A stretch of DNA of 64,000 nt from contig NZ_JAIVKX010000011.1 in NCBI RefSeq assembly GCF_020524285.1, positions 1-64,000 on the forward strand, given 5' to 3'. Numbering within the stretch: the stretch's first letter is position 1; each line of letters starts with the position of its first letter. The position numbers were made by a program, and so were the translations under genes. Source of the stretch: Alloyangia pacifica. GTDB taxonomy: Bacteria > Pseudomonadota > Alphaproteobacteria > Rhodobacterales > Rhodobacteraceae. The notes beneath the pieces were generated by a model. The model was given only the letters and a program-made list of their open reading frames with translations. It had not been told where the DNA came from and did not search any database. Of the stretch, positions 1 to 9,024 are shown one piece after another.

Positions 1-110
1 CGCCCGAGATCTCGCTCGGGGACATCTTCCGCGCCCTGCTCCCCTTCATCGGGCTTCAGGCTTTCGCGCTCGCTATGATGCTCTGCTTTCCGCAGATCGC
101 CGTCTACTGA
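1..110 (+). CDS. TRAP transporter large permease (DctM-type), C-terminal end only
   Basis: The window opens inside a gene. Reading from base 3, the last 35 codons end at a TGA at 108-110. They encode a hydrophobic tail with the pattern GDIFRALLPF followed by a membrane stretch ending in FPQIAVY. That is how TRAP DctM large permeases normally end (last transmembrane helix, short polar tail). The upstream part, and any DctP and DctQ partners, are outside the window. The next gene, a 2-hydroxyacid dehydrogenase, begins 36 bases later on the same strand and is probably co-transcribed, suggesting uptake of a hydroxy or keto acid. The family call rests on a short tail only. Confidence 0.7.
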   Translation, partial: PEISLGDIFRALLPFIGLQAFALAMMLCFPQIAVY

Positions 111-146
111 TGGGCTTCGGCCGACACTGAAACAGGTACGGATCAC

Positions 147-1109
147 ATGAAGATCGTTTTCCACGGCGCCAATGCACTCACCTTTTTCGAAAGCTTCGAC
201 ACGCTCCTGGAGACCCCGCATGAGCTCGTCACAGTGTCGGACACGTTCGATAGAGCAGGAGACCTCGAGCACTACCAGACCGCCGAAATCATTGTCGGCA
301 CCCACAGCCGCGCCGAGTACCCGCCGACCTCGGCCAAGCTCTTCCAGCTTCCGGCGGCGGGCTATGACGGCGTGCATTTCCCTTCTCTCCCTGAGGGCTG
401 CGCGGTCTGTAACTGCTTCGGTCATGAGAATGCCATCGCCGAATACGTCATGGCGGCGCTGCTCGCGCGGCACGTCCCGCTGGCCGAGGCCGACCGGCAA
501 CTCCGACAGGGCGACTGGCACTACTGGGCCGGCGGCCCCTCGGGCCTGCGCACCGAACTTGGCGCGCAGCGCATCGGCATCGTCGGGCACGGACACATCG
601 GCCGCACGCTTGCGGCGCGAGCTCTTGCCTTCGGCATGACGGTACATGTGGCGAACCGCTCACCGGTCTCCACCCCGGACTATGCGGCCACTTATGGCCT
701 TGCGGACCTGACGGAAATGGCATCGCACGTCGACGTTCTGATCAACACGCTGCCGCTGAGCGACGGGACCGCAGGGATCATCGGCGCAGACGTCCTAAAC
801 GCATTGGGACCAGAGGCCATCGTGATGAACGTCGGCCGCGGTCCGGTCGTCGACGAGGACGCGCTCTTCGAGGTGCTCTCGACCAGGAAGATCGGTGGCG
901 CGATCATCGACACGTGGTACGTCTATCCGACGCCCGATCAACCGAACCCAATGCCGGGGCACAAACCGTTTCACGACCTCGACAACGTGACGCTAACGCC
1001 GCACATGTCGGGCTGGACCAACGGGACAATCACCCGGAGGCAGCAGGCAATGGCGCGCAACATCGATCGCCTTGCGAGAGGTGAGAGCCTTGAAGATCGA
1101 GTATGTTGA
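147..1109 (+). CDS. D-2-hydroxyacid dehydrogenase, NAD(P)-dependent
   Basis: A 320-residue cytosolic oxidoreductase of the D-isomer-specific 2-hydroxyacid dehydrogenase family, which interconverts 2-keto acids and D-2-hydroxy acids. A nucleotide-binding loop GIVGHGHIG lies near residues 143-152. The conserved NVGRGPVVDE segment near 230 carries the substrate-binding arginine. The segment TPHMSGWT near 285 carries the catalytic histidine. Length is normal for the family. It directly follows the TRAP permease tail on the same strand, so the substrate is likely the acid brought in by that importer. The exact substrate cannot be read from sequence. Formate or phosphite dehydrogenase-like members are possible alternatives because the family overlaps. 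Confidence 0.85.
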   Translation: MKIVFHGANALTFFESFDTLLETPHELVTVSDTFDRAGDLEHYQTAEIIVGTHSRAEYPPTSAKLFQLPAAGYDGVHFPSLPEGCAVCNCFGHENAIAEYVMAALLARHVPLAEADRQLRQGDWHYWAGGPSGLRTELGAQRIGIVGHGHIGRTLAARALAFGMTVHVANRSPVSTPDYAATYGLADLTEMASHVDVLINTLPLSDGTAGIIGADVLNALGPEAIVMNVGRGPVVDEDALFEVLSTRKIGGAIIDTWYVYPTPDQPNPMPGHKPFHDLDNVTLTPHMSGWTNGTITRRQQAMARNIDRLARGESLEDRVC

Positions 1110-1400
1110 GTAGGGACGCAGCTTTCGACGAGGCCATTAGATCGTCAATGCGCCACCTCCCTACGCCACGGTTCGGCGAGGCAATACGCACCTCGCCGGC
1201 AAAAAAAGACAATTGGCAATTGAGAAACATTGGCTCAGACGGGGTATTTGGCTTCCGCCCGACTTCCAGCTTCGATCCTTGAGATGCCGCGTCTCAAGCT
1301 GATGTTAAAACGTGGTCAGGAAGAAAAGACCTCAATCGTCGGGGAAGGGCACGCAGCATTGGATGTATGGTCAAAGAGACGCCATTTCTTTGTCGATCGA

Positions 1401-1488
1401 AACGGCTGCACAGTGCTCTCAGAATTTGGTGCTGGCATCGGAAGCCTTCATCCCAGTAGATCGAAGGGCGACCATGCATTGGCATTTA
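1401..1488 (+). repeat. Decayed IS3-family end, copy 1
   Basis: These 88 bases align with 22997-23085 with one gap and scattered substitutions. Both share the start AACGGCTGCA, a GCTCTC block, the block TCATCCCAG-AGATCGAAG and the end CGACCATGCATT-GCATTTA. In the second copy the stretch encodes the C-terminus of an IS3-type transposase. Here the frame is broken and the final stop codon is changed to TGG, so this copy is older or more damaged. A 7-bp stem (1278-1284 with 1292-1298, CTTGAGA/TCTCAAG) lies just upstream, resembling the hairpin that precedes copy 2. The 1110-1534 interval holds no other recognisable gene. Confidence 0.6.
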
Positions 1489-1534
1489 ACCAGGATAACG
1501 CTCTGGGGTCGGATCAGATTCCGCAGGGCTGCGC

Positions 1535-2488
1535 TCATGTGGTTCGGTCCGCACTATGTTCTGGGCTGACGGACGGGTGGCCGCGGTCGCGGCCCGTGGC
1601 GATCTGGTCGTGGAGCATAAGCGCATCCGGTGACAGGCGGCCCTTCTCGCGGGTGACCAGCCAGAAGCCGCGGGTCACCTCCGGCTCCACCAGATCGCGT
1701 AGCGTCTGGTCCTCCCCAGCCGAAAGCGACACTGCCGAGAGCGGCAACGGTGCCACGCCGAGACCCGAGCGCACCATCTCGAGCGATGTTGTCGTGCGCT
1801 GCACCTCATAGGTCCAGCGCAGCGAGATCCGGTGCCGCGCCAGCATCCGGTCGATCAACGCCCGATTGCCGCTGCCCTGCAGGGGTAAGATCAGACGATG
1901 CCCCGAGAGCTCGCTCCAGGCCACCGACCCGGTATCCGCCAGTGGATGGCCGCGCGGCACCGCCAGCACGATCCGGTCTTCGAGCAAGGGTGCAAAATCG
2001 AGTCCCGGCTCCTGCGTAATCAGCGAGGTGAGACCGAAATCAGCGTCGCCAGACAACACCGCTTCGGTGACTTCGTTGGCCAACAGGTCGTGGATGCGCA
2101 GACGCGCTCCGCCAGCCCACTCGGCAAAGAGCCCCGCCGCTGGGATCAGCAGCCGTGGGATCGCACTCGGCACCGCGGCGACGGTGACGATGGTGGCGGT
2201 CTGGTGCCGGAAGCGGGCGGTTTCATCCTGCATCTCGCGCAGGCTCTCGCGCGCATCGTCCAGCATGGTCTGCGCCCGGGCACGAAAGCGCTTCGCCGCC
2301 AGCGTCGGCCGGACCGAACGCGTGGTGCGCTCGAAGAGCGCCGTGCCAAGCTCGTCCTCCAGCCGCTGAATGCGCCGGGTCAGGGTGGATTGCGAGTGCC
2401 CAAGGTGCCGCGCGGCCCCGACGAAAGAGCCCGTCTCGCAAAGGACGAGAAAGGCCTCGAGATCTGCAAAGTCGAAATTGATCCGCAT
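1535..2488 (-). CDS. LysR-family regulator, divergent from tcuA-like gene
   Basis: A 317-residue LysR-type transcriptional regulator. The N-terminal winged helix-turn-helix spans roughly residues 5-63 (motifs FLVLCETGSFVGAARHLGHS and RIQRLEDELGTALFERTTR), followed by a two-lobed effector-binding domain. The start was placed at the ATG at 2488 (MRINFDF) because the HTH begins there; a longer in-frame extension carries no LysR homology. It is transcribed divergently from the flavoprotein gene at 2568, leaving about 80 bases that must hold both promoters. In Salmonella a LysR protein, TcuR, stands next to tcuABC, so a TcuR-like role is likely. The effector is unknown. Confidence 0.88.
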   Translation of the reverse strand: MRINFDFADLEAFLVLCETGSFVGAARHLGHSQSTLTRRIQRLEDELGTALFERTTRSVRPTLAAKRFRARAQTMLDDARESLREMQDETARFRHQTATIVTVAAVPSAIPRLLIPAAGLFAEWAGGARLRIHDLLANEVTEAVLSGDADFGLTSLITQEPGLDFAPLLEDRIVLAVPRGHPLADTGSVAWSELSGHRLILPLQGSGNRALIDRMLARHRISLRWTYEVQRTTTSLEMVRSGLGVAPLPLSAVSLSAGEDQTLRDLVEPEVTRGFWLVTREKGRLSPDALMLHDQIATGRDRGHPSVSPEHSADRTT

Positions 2489-2521
2489 AATGCAATAATC
2501 CCAAGAACAATTGCAATTATC
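2487..2521. promoter_or_regulatory. Candidate LysR binding region with 21-bp-spaced repeats
   Basis: The short gap between the divergent LysR and flavoprotein genes is sharply AT-rich compared with its surroundings. It contains two direct repeats of the form TGCAAT-A-ATC, at 2491-2500 and 2512-2521, exactly 21 bases apart (two helical turns). The first overlaps the LysR start codon, which would allow autoregulation. The second contains the self-complementary ATTGCAAT. This arrangement suits a LysR tetramer bound on one DNA face. Assignment as an operator is inference. Confidence 0.45.
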
Positions 2522-2567
2522 AAGAGGCAAGGCGGTTGCTAGCGTGCCCCGACAAGGGAAGAGACAA

Positions 2568-3962
2568 GTGACGACACATCCAGACAGATACGACATCGTG
2601 GTGCTGGGCGGCGGCAACGCCGCGCTTTGTGCCGCGATCACCGCGGCAGAGAACGGCGCGAAGGTGCTGATCCTCGAAGCCGCGCCGAAGCCCTACCGGG
2701 GTGGCAATTCGCGCCACACCCGCAATTTCAGATGCAAGCACGACGGCCCGCTTTCGGTGCTCGTCGAAAGCTACGGCGAGGAGGAGTACCTTGCCGACCT
2801 CCTGCGGGTGACCGGCGGACGCACAGACGAGGGGCTGGCGCGGATGGTGATCCGCGAATCCGAAGCGTGCCTACCGTGGATGGAGGCGCATGGGGTGCGC
2901 TTCCAGCCCTCGCTGTCGGGAACGCTGTCGCTGGCGCGGACCAACGCCTTCTTCATGGGCGGCGGTAAATCCCTGGTGAATGCCTACTACCGCACCGCCG
3001 AGGCGCTGGGGGTGGAAGTGCTCTACGATGCGCCGGTGCGCCACGTGGCGCTGGATGGCCAGCGCGTGACCCGGGTCGAGTACGAACACGACGACGCGAC
3101 GCATGTTCTGCACCCACGCGCGGTGATCGTCGCCTCGGGTGGCTTCCAGGCCGACATCGACTGGTTGACCGAAGCCTGGGGCCCGCCGGCCCGCAACTTC
3201 CTCATTCGTGGCACCCCCTACAACCGGGGCGCGGTGCTGAAGGACCTGCTCGATCAGGGCGTCACCTCGGTCGGCGATCCCACGCAGTGCCACGCCGTCG
3301 CGATCGACGGCCGTGCGCCGAAATACGATGGCGGCATCGTCACCCGGCTCGACTGCGTGCCCTTCTCCATCGTGGTGAACAAGCATGGCGCGCGCTTCTA
3401 CGACGAGGGCGAGGACGTCTGGCCCAAGCGCTACGCCATCTGGGGGCGCCTTGTCGCCGCGCAACCCGATCAGGTGGGCTATGCGATCATCGACTCCCGC
3501 GCACTGCGGCTCTTCATGCCCTCGGTCTTTCCCCCGATCGAGGCGGGCACGCTCGAGGATCTAGCGCGCAAGATGGATCTGCCACCGGCGCAGCTAGTCG
3601 CCACGGTCGATGAGTTCAACGCCGCCTGCGGCGACACCTCGGGCTTTCATCCCACCGAGCTCGACGGGGTACAGACCACCGGCCTCGAGCCGCCCAAGAC
3701 CAACTGGGCCCGGCCGATCACCGAGCCGCCCTTCTACGGATACAGCCTGCGCACCGGGGTCACCTTCACCTACCTTGGGCTGAAGGTCGACGAGACCGCG
3801 CAATGCAGCACCGCGGCGGGCAAGATCGAAAACCTCTGGGCCGCCGGAGAGACCATGGCCGGCTCGATCCTCGGTCAGGGCTACCTGGCGGGCTACGGAA
3901 TGACCATCGGAACTGTGTTCGGCCGCATCGCCGGACGGGAGGCCGCAGCCCATGTACGATAA
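2568..3962 (+). CDS. tcuA: FAD-dependent tricarballylate dehydrogenase-like flavoprotein (TcuA-type)
   Basis: A 464-residue flavoprotein of the fumarate reductase/succinate dehydrogenase flavoprotein family. The dinucleotide-binding loop VVLGGGNAALCAA lies near residue 12, followed by the acidic LEAA strand end. The closing FAD segment LWAAGETM...GQGYLAGYGM lies near the C-terminus. It most resembles TcuA, which oxidises tricarballylate to cis-aconitate in Salmonella. The start was placed at the GTG at 2568 because GGGAAGAG lies just upstream and homology begins at once; an in-frame ATG at 2511 would overlap the operator region. It overlaps the TcuB-like gene by 11 bases. No TcuC-type citrate permease follows, so the substrate may differ from tricarballylate. 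Confidence 0.8.
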   Translation: MTTHPDRYDIVVLGGGNAALCAAITAAENGAKVLILEAAPKPYRGGNSRHTRNFRCKHDGPLSVLVESYGEEEYLADLLRVTGGRTDEGLARMVIRESEACLPWMEAHGVRFQPSLSGTLSLARTNAFFMGGGKSLVNAYYRTAEALGVEVLYDAPVRHVALDGQRVTRVEYEHDDATHVLHPRAVIVASGGFQADIDWLTEAWGPPARNFLIRGTPYNRGAVLKDLLDQGVTSVGDPTQCHAVAIDGRAPKYDGGIVTRLDCVPFSIVVNKHGARFYDEGEDVWPKRYAIWGRLVAAQPDQVGYAIIDSRALRLFMPSVFPPIEAGTLEDLARKMDLPPAQLVATVDEFNAACGDTSGFHPTELDGVQTTGLEPPKTNWARPITEPPFYGYSLRTGVTFTYLGLKVDETAQCSTAAGKIENLWAAGETMAGSILGQGYLAGYGMTIGTVFGRIAGREAAAHVR

Positions 3963-5010
3963 TCCCATTGAAGAAGCGCGCCGCCAGTCGCAGATCTGCA
4001 ACGCCTGCCGCTACTGCGAGGGCTATTGCGCGGTCTTCCCGGCGATGCACGCGGATCGCTTCTTTTCCGACGGCGACCTGACCCAGCTCGCCAACCTCTG
4101 CCACAACTGCCAGAACTGCTACTATGCCTGTCAGTACACCGCCCCGCACGAGTTCGCGCTGAACCTGCCCGGCGTGCTGGCAGAGGTGCGTCAGGAGAGC
4201 TGGGAGGACACCGCCTTCCCTGCCCCGCTGAGCCGCGCCTTCCACCACCACGGCACGCTCATCGCGGCGGCCACCGTTCTTGCCATGGCCCTGCTCTTCT
4301 GGGCTGCGCGGCACCTACCCGGGGACGGGACGGGCTTCTACGCGGTGATAGCGCATAGTGTCATGGTCGCGATCTTCCTGCCCGCCTTCCTGCTGCCGCT
4401 GGCGGCGCTGGCGGTCGGGCTGCGCCGGTACTGGAAGCGCGTCGGCGGCCAGAGCGTGACCCTCGCCGATCTTCGCGCCGCCTTCGGCTCTGCTGCCACC
4501 ATGCGCAACCTCGCCGGTGGCCACGGCGACGGCTGTAACTTCGAGGAGGAGGACGTCTTCTCCCAGAGCCGCCGCGGGATGCACCAGCTGGTGATGTACG
4601 GCTTCTTGCTATGCTTTGCCGCCACTGCGACGGGCACGATCCTGCACTACGGCTTCGGCATCGAGGCCCCCTACCGCCTGCTCTCCCTGCCCAAACTCTT
4701 CGGGGTCAGTGGCGGGCTGATGCTCTGCGCCGGGACGCTGGGAATGATGCACCTCAAGGCCAAAGCCGCCCCAGACCTGCAGGCGCCCGAGGTGCGTGGC
4801 GGAGAGTTTGGCTTCATCGCGCTGCTGTTCACCGTAAGCGCCTCGGGCCTCGCGCTCTATGCATTCGGGGGAAGCGCCGCGCTGGAGCCGTTGCTGGCGC
4901 TGCATCTCGGTGCCGTGCTCGCCTTCTTCCTGCTCACGCCCTACTCGAAGATGGCGCATGGCTTCTATCGCCTCGCCGCGCTGACCCGCGATGCGCAGCG
5001 CAAGCGCTGA
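3952..5010 (+). CDS. tcuB: TcuB-like Fe-S and membrane electron-transfer protein
   Basis: A 352-residue protein with two N-terminal cysteine clusters, CNACRYCEGYC (about residues 16-26) and CHNCQNCYYAC (about 50-60). Both suit [4Fe-4S] centres. A largely hydrophobic C-terminal two thirds follows, with several membrane helices. This is the architecture of TcuB, which re-oxidises the flavin of TcuA and passes electrons to the quinone pool. The start ATG lies inside the end of the upstream gene (11-base overlap), so the two are translationally coupled. The conserved pairing strengthens both calls. Haem ligation in the membrane part is possible but cannot be shown here. Confidence 0.85.
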   Translation: MYDNPIEEARRQSQICNACRYCEGYCAVFPAMHADRFFSDGDLTQLANLCHNCQNCYYACQYTAPHEFALNLPGVLAEVRQESWEDTAFPAPLSRAFHHHGTLIAAATVLAMALLFWAARHLPGDGTGFYAVIAHSVMVAIFLPAFLLPLAALAVGLRRYWKRVGGQSVTLADLRAAFGSAATMRNLAGGHGDGCNFEEEDVFSQSRRGMHQLVMYGFLLCFAATATGTILHYGFGIEAPYRLLSLPKLFGVSGGLMLCAGTLGMMHLKAKAAPDLQAPEVRGGEFGFIALLFTVSASGLALYAFGGSAALEPLLALHLGAVLAFFLLTPYSKMAHGFYRLAALTRDAQRKR

Positions 5011-5127
5011 GCCGGCGACGCGCCCATATCAAGCGCTTATGGCGGTATCGGCTTTTCGTTTTTGGCGCATCGCGGCGCACCCGTTAAGACTATGTTCAAA
5101 CACGCAAACCCATCTCGGGACCGTTTG

Positions 5128-6840
5128 ATGCCACTTGCACGACCCATGACAGTTCCAGAGGCTCAGGCGCTGCCCGATCGCGCGGATCTCGTGGTCTTGG
5201 GGAGTGGCGCCGCGGGGTTGAGCGCGGCGCTCACCGCCGCGCTCGAAGGGCTGACCTGCGTGGTCCTCGAGCACGCGCCGACAATCGGCGGCACCTCAGC
5301 GCGCTCGTCCGGGACCGTCTGGGTGCCCGGCAATGCCTTTTCCGGAGGTGACGCCGACCTTGTCGAGGCGCGGCGCTATCTAAATGCGCTGGTCGGCGAC
5401 AAGGCCCCGGCGGAGCTGCGCGAGACATTCCTGGAGAATGCGCGTCGCATGCTGGACGATCTCGGCCAGCGCGTCGGGCTGGAATTCCGGCCGCTGGCCA
5501 CGTCCCAGGACTACCGCCCCGACGTGCCCGGAGCAGCACCCGGCTCGCGCGCTCTGGAACCCCTGCCCTTTGACGGGCGGGAGCTCGGCGAGAGGTTCTC
5601 GACCCTGGCCGAGCCGCTAAAGGAATTGATGCTGTTTGGGCAGGTGATGGTGTCACGCTCCGAGGCCACGCGCCTGCTGAAGGCGGACCGCTCGATTGAG
5701 GGGGCTGCGCTTGGGCTTCACCTGCTGGGCCGCGCCGCGACGGACCGGATGAGAGGGTACCGGCGCGGCACCCGGCTGGTCATGGGCAATGCGCTGGTGG
5801 CCCGCCTCTACCGTGCCTGCCTCGACGCCGGGGTGATGTTCCGCACAGGTATTGAGATCCAGCGCCTGCCCGTCTCGGCCGGCCGCGTCACCGCGGCCAC
5901 TCTCGACGGGGGGCAAGAGATCCTGGCTACACGGGGCGTCGTGCTTGCAGGGGGCGGGTTTCCGGCGAGCGCCCGCATGCGCGCCGAACAGATGCCGGAG
6001 CCCGTCCCCGAACACACGCCCGCGGCCCCCGGCTGCGACGGCTCGACGCTGACGCTGGGGCTGGAGGCAGGCGGCAGGCTCGGCCCTTCCAGCATCGACA
6101 ATGCGCTATGGTTTCCCAGCTCGATCTTTCCTCGTGCCGTCGGCGACCGCGTGCCCTACCCGCATATCGTGCTCGACCGCGCCAAGCCCGGCTCGATCGT
6201 CGTCGGAAGGAACGGCCGGCGCTTTGCCAACGAAGCGCTGCCCTATCATTATTTCGTCCGCGCCATGTACCGCGCCGACACCAACGGCCAAGCCATTCCG
6301 GCGTTCATGATCTGCGACCGGCGTTTCATCTCGCGTTACGGCTTCGGCGCGATCCGCCCGCGCACGCCTTCTCTCGGGCGCTACATCAGGAGCGGCTACC
6401 TCATATCCGCCCCCGATGCGCGGTCCCTCGCGCGGCAGCTTGATCTGCCGCCGGACCAGCTCGCCCGCACGTTGGGCCAGGTCAACGCCGATGCCGTCAC
6501 CGGAAAAGACAGCGCCTTTGGGCGTGGCGAGAGCCCCTATGATCGCGCACTCGGAGATCCGGAGCACGGCCCAAACCCCTGCTTCGGCGCGATCGGAGCG
6601 GGTCCGCTCTACGCGCTGCGGCTCGAGCCGACCCCGCTTGGCACCAGCCGTGGGCTGGTCACCGACACCGATGCCCGCGTGCTTGGCGCAGCGGGCGACC
6701 CCATCCCCGGGCTCTACGCCTGCGGCAATGACATGCACTCGCCCTTCGGCGGCGAGTACCCCGGCGCGGGCGCGCAACTCGGGCTGGCCCTGACATTCGG
6801 CTGGCGCGCTGCACGGCACGCCGCCGGCATCGACACATGA
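5128..6840 (+). CDS. FAD-binding oxidoreductase of the fumarate reductase/ketosteroid dehydrogenase family
   Basis: A 570-residue soluble flavoprotein. The FAD motif LGSGAAGLSAALTAALEG lies near residues 25-42, followed by the GGTSARSSGTVW segment typical of 3-ketosteroid dehydrogenases and fumarate reductase-like enzymes. The C-terminal closing motif is LYACGNDMHSPFGGEYPGAG. The start was placed at the ATG at 5128 (GGGA upstream); ATGs at 5092 and 5146 are alternatives. It follows the TcuAB-like pair after 117 bases and precedes the ThDP enzyme by 13, so it belongs to the same operon. It probably dehydrogenates or reduces a C-C bond next to a carboxylate or ketone. The substrate is unknown. 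Confidence 0.8.
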   Translation: MPLARPMTVPEAQALPDRADLVVLGSGAAGLSAALTAALEGLTCVVLEHAPTIGGTSARSSGTVWVPGNAFSGGDADLVEARRYLNALVGDKAPAELRETFLENARRMLDDLGQRVGLEFRPLATSQDYRPDVPGAAPGSRALEPLPFDGRELGERFSTLAEPLKELMLFGQVMVSRSEATRLLKADRSIEGAALGLHLLGRAATDRMRGYRRGTRLVMGNALVARLYRACLDAGVMFRTGIEIQRLPVSAGRVTAATLDGGQEILATRGVVLAGGGFPASARMRAEQMPEPVPEHTPAAPGCDGSTLTLGLEAGGRLGPSSIDNALWFPSSIFPRAVGDRVPYPHIVLDRAKPGSIVVGRNGRRFANEALPYHYFVRAMYRADTNGQAIPAFMICDRRFISRYGFGAIRPRTPSLGRYIRSGYLISAPDARSLARQLDLPPDQLARTLGQVNADAVTGKDSAFGRGESPYDRALGDPEHGPNPCFGAIGAGPLYALRLEPTPLGTSRGLVTDTDARVLGAAGDPIPGLYACGNDMHSPFGGEYPGAGAQLGLALTFGWRAARHAAGIDT

Positions 6841-6853
6841 GGGAGGAGAACCC

Positions 6854-8632
6854 ATGACCAAGAAGAAGGGCGGCGAGATCATCACCGATCGCCTGATCGC
6901 CGAGGGCATCGACCATGTTTTCGGCATCTGCGGCCACGGCAACGTCGGGCTGCTGGACTGCATGCACGAGCGCAGGGACGAGCTGCGCCTCGTCTCGCCC
7001 CGGCACGAACAGACCGCGGTGCACATGGCAGACGGCTATTTCCGCGTCTCGCACAAGCCCGCCGCGACGCTGACATCTACCGGTCCAGGTTCGGCCAACC
7101 AGATCATGGGGTTGGCGGTGGCACAGACCGACAGCTCGGCGGTGCTGGCGATCACCGCCAACGTGCCGACCTCGCAGTTCAACCGGGGTGCTTTCCAGGA
7201 ACTGAACCGTCACCACCAGGCCGATTTCAACAATGTCATAAAGCCGGTGGTGAAACGCTCCTTCCAACCCTCGCGGGTCGAGATGCTGCCACTGGCGATG
7301 CGCCAGGCGATGCAGGAGATGACCACCGGACGCCCCGGCCCGGTCAATCTCGACATCCCCTACAACCTCTTCCAGGAAGAGGCCGAAGTGCCCGACGAGC
7401 CGGTCGGTGGCGCCTTCGGCAAACGCCGCAGCGGCGCCAGCGCCGAGGACGTGAGCCGCGCCGTCGATATGCTGCTGGACGCGGAGCGCCCGGTGATCTT
7501 CATCGGCCATGGAGTGACCCTGTCGGAAGCCGGGCCCGAGCTGAGCGAGCTGGCGCACCGGCTGAGCATCCCGGTAATCTCCTCGCCCAACGGCATGGGT
7601 GCGATGGACATGGAGGACCCGCTGTCGCTCGGCTTCATAGGCCGAAACGGCGCCTATCAGGCAAATCAGGCCGGGCGTCATGCCGACCTGGTGCTGGCCG
7701 TGGGCGCGCGCTTCGACGACCGCTCGGCCTCATCGTGGAAGCCGGGCTATTCGTGGAACTTCCCACATACCAAGCTCATCCACGTAGATGTCGACCACGC
7801 CGAGATCGGCCGCAACTACCTGCCCGAGCTGCCGGTCCTTGCCGACGCCCGCAGCTTCTTGCGACAGCTCCTCGCCGAGCTTGAAGGCCGCGACCTGCCT
7901 GCCGGGGAAAGACTGAAAAGCTGGAACAGCGACATCGCCGGGTGGAAGCAGGAATGGGACGCCTACATCGCCCCCAACTGGGGCAGCGAGGTCGTTCCGA
8001 TCTCACCCTTCCGCATCGTCGAGGAATGCCAAAAAGTCCTGCCGCACGACGCGATCCTGTCGCTCGACTCCGGAGTGCACCACAACTGGTACATGCAGTT
8101 CTGGAAGGCGCGGAACCCGCAGTCGATGCTGAACACCTGGGGCTATTCGGGCATGGGCTTCGGCCCCAGCTCGATCCTCGGAGCGAAGCTCGCAGCGCCC
8201 GACAAGGTCTGCGTGTCGATCAGCGGCGACGGCGGGTTCACCATGGTGCCGCACGTGCTCTGCACCGCGGTCGAATATGACATCCCCGTTGTGTGGGTGG
8301 TCTGGAACAATTTCGCCTGGGGCGCGATCCGCGACCTGCAATACGGCTACTTCGAGGGCCGCGAGTACGGCACCGCATTCTATCAGGGCGACAACAAGAC
8401 CCCCTACAACCCCGATTTCGCCGCCTGGGCACGGGCCGCAGGGGTCGCGGGCTACACGGTGACCCGCCCCGGGGATTTCGCCGGCGCTCTGGAAGAGGCA
8501 ATCCGCCTGAACCGCCCGGCGCTGATCGACGTGCACGTGGATGCCGACATTCGGCCGCCTGCCACCGGCTCGTGGGAGCTGCCGCCGCTGAAACCCAAGG
8601 AGCCGGTCTTCGGCACCCCATGGCGGCCCTGA
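6854..8632 (+). CDS. Thiamine diphosphate-dependent enzyme (acetolactate synthase-like)
   Basis: A 592-residue three-domain ThDP enzyme. The N-terminal pyrimidine-binding domain carries the catalytic glutamate in RHEQTAVHMADGY (near residue 52). A central domain follows. The C-terminal domain has the cofactor and magnesium motif beginning SGDGGFTM near residue 457 and ending at WNN near 483. A strong Shine-Dalgarno (GAGGAG) precedes the ATG. It lies in an operon of flavoproteins and a cupin rather than with ilvN or ilvC, so a catabolic 2-keto acid decarboxylase or carboligase is more likely than branched-chain amino acid synthesis. An aldehyde product would fit the aldehyde dehydrogenase encoded downstream at 14891. 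Substrate not predictable. Confidence 0.8.
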   Translation: MTKKKGGEIITDRLIAEGIDHVFGICGHGNVGLLDCMHERRDELRLVSPRHEQTAVHMADGYFRVSHKPAATLTSTGPGSANQIMGLAVAQTDSSAVLAITANVPTSQFNRGAFQELNRHHQADFNNVIKPVVKRSFQPSRVEMLPLAMRQAMQEMTTGRPGPVNLDIPYNLFQEEAEVPDEPVGGAFGKRRSGASAEDVSRAVDMLLDAERPVIFIGHGVTLSEAGPELSELAHRLSIPVISSPNGMGAMDMEDPLSLGFIGRNGAYQANQAGRHADLVLAVGARFDDRSASSWKPGYSWNFPHTKLIHVDVDHAEIGRNYLPELPVLADARSFLRQLLAELEGRDLPAGERLKSWNSDIAGWKQEWDAYIAPNWGSEVVPISPFRIVEECQKVLPHDAILSLDSGVHHNWYMQFWKARNPQSMLNTWGYSGMGFGPSSILGAKLAAPDKVCVSISGDGGFTMVPHVLCTAVEYDIPVVWVVWNNFAWGAIRDLQYGYFEGREYGTAFYQGDNKTPYNPDFAAWARAAGVAGYTVTRPGDFAGALEEAIRLNRPALIDVHVDADIRPPATGSWELPPLKPKEPVFGTPWRP

Positions 8633-8655
8633 GACCCAACGAGGAGGAGACACAT

Positions 8656-9021
8656 ATGACCGAGTACAAGACCGTCATCCGCAACATCGCCGAAGAGCCC
8701 TGGCAGCAGTTCCCGGCGCACTACGGCTCTGCCCTGTCGAAGGCGCTGGTGCATCCGGACACCACCGGATCGAAGCAGATCGACTACCGCATCTCGACCT
8801 ACCAGCCCATGGCCTATGTCGAGCGCCACGTGCATAAGGTACAGGAACAGGTCTACCATATCCTCGATGGCGAGGGGCTGATGGAGATCGGTGACGAACG
8901 CCGCGTGGTGCGCAAGCACGACGTGATCTTCATCACGCCCGGCACCTGGCATTCGATCCAGAACACCGGGCTGGGTGATCTGACCTTTATCGTGGTGACT
9001 ACGCCGATCACCGACGAATAG
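8656..9021 (+). CDS. Small cupin-domain protein
   Basis: A 121-residue single-domain cupin. Motif 1 is HVHKVQEQVYHILDGEG (about residues 58-74), with two histidines and a glutamate or glutamine position. Motif 2 is TPGTWHSIQNTG near 100. Together they form a mononuclear metal site in a beta barrel. The ATG at 8656 is preceded by GAGGAGGAG, an excellent ribosome site 23 bases after the ThDP gene, so they are co-expressed. Small cupins in catabolic operons can be isomerases, dioxygenases or ligand-binding proteins. No specific activity is assigned. It ends three bases before the convergent LysR gene, with no room for a separate terminator. Confidence 0.8.
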   Translation: MTEYKTVIRNIAEEPWQQFPAHYGSALSKALVHPDTTGSKQIDYRISTYQPMAYVERHVHKVQEQVYHILDGEGLMEIGDERRVVRKHDVIFITPGTWHSIQNTGLGDLTFIVVTTPITDE

Positions 9022-9024
9022 GCC

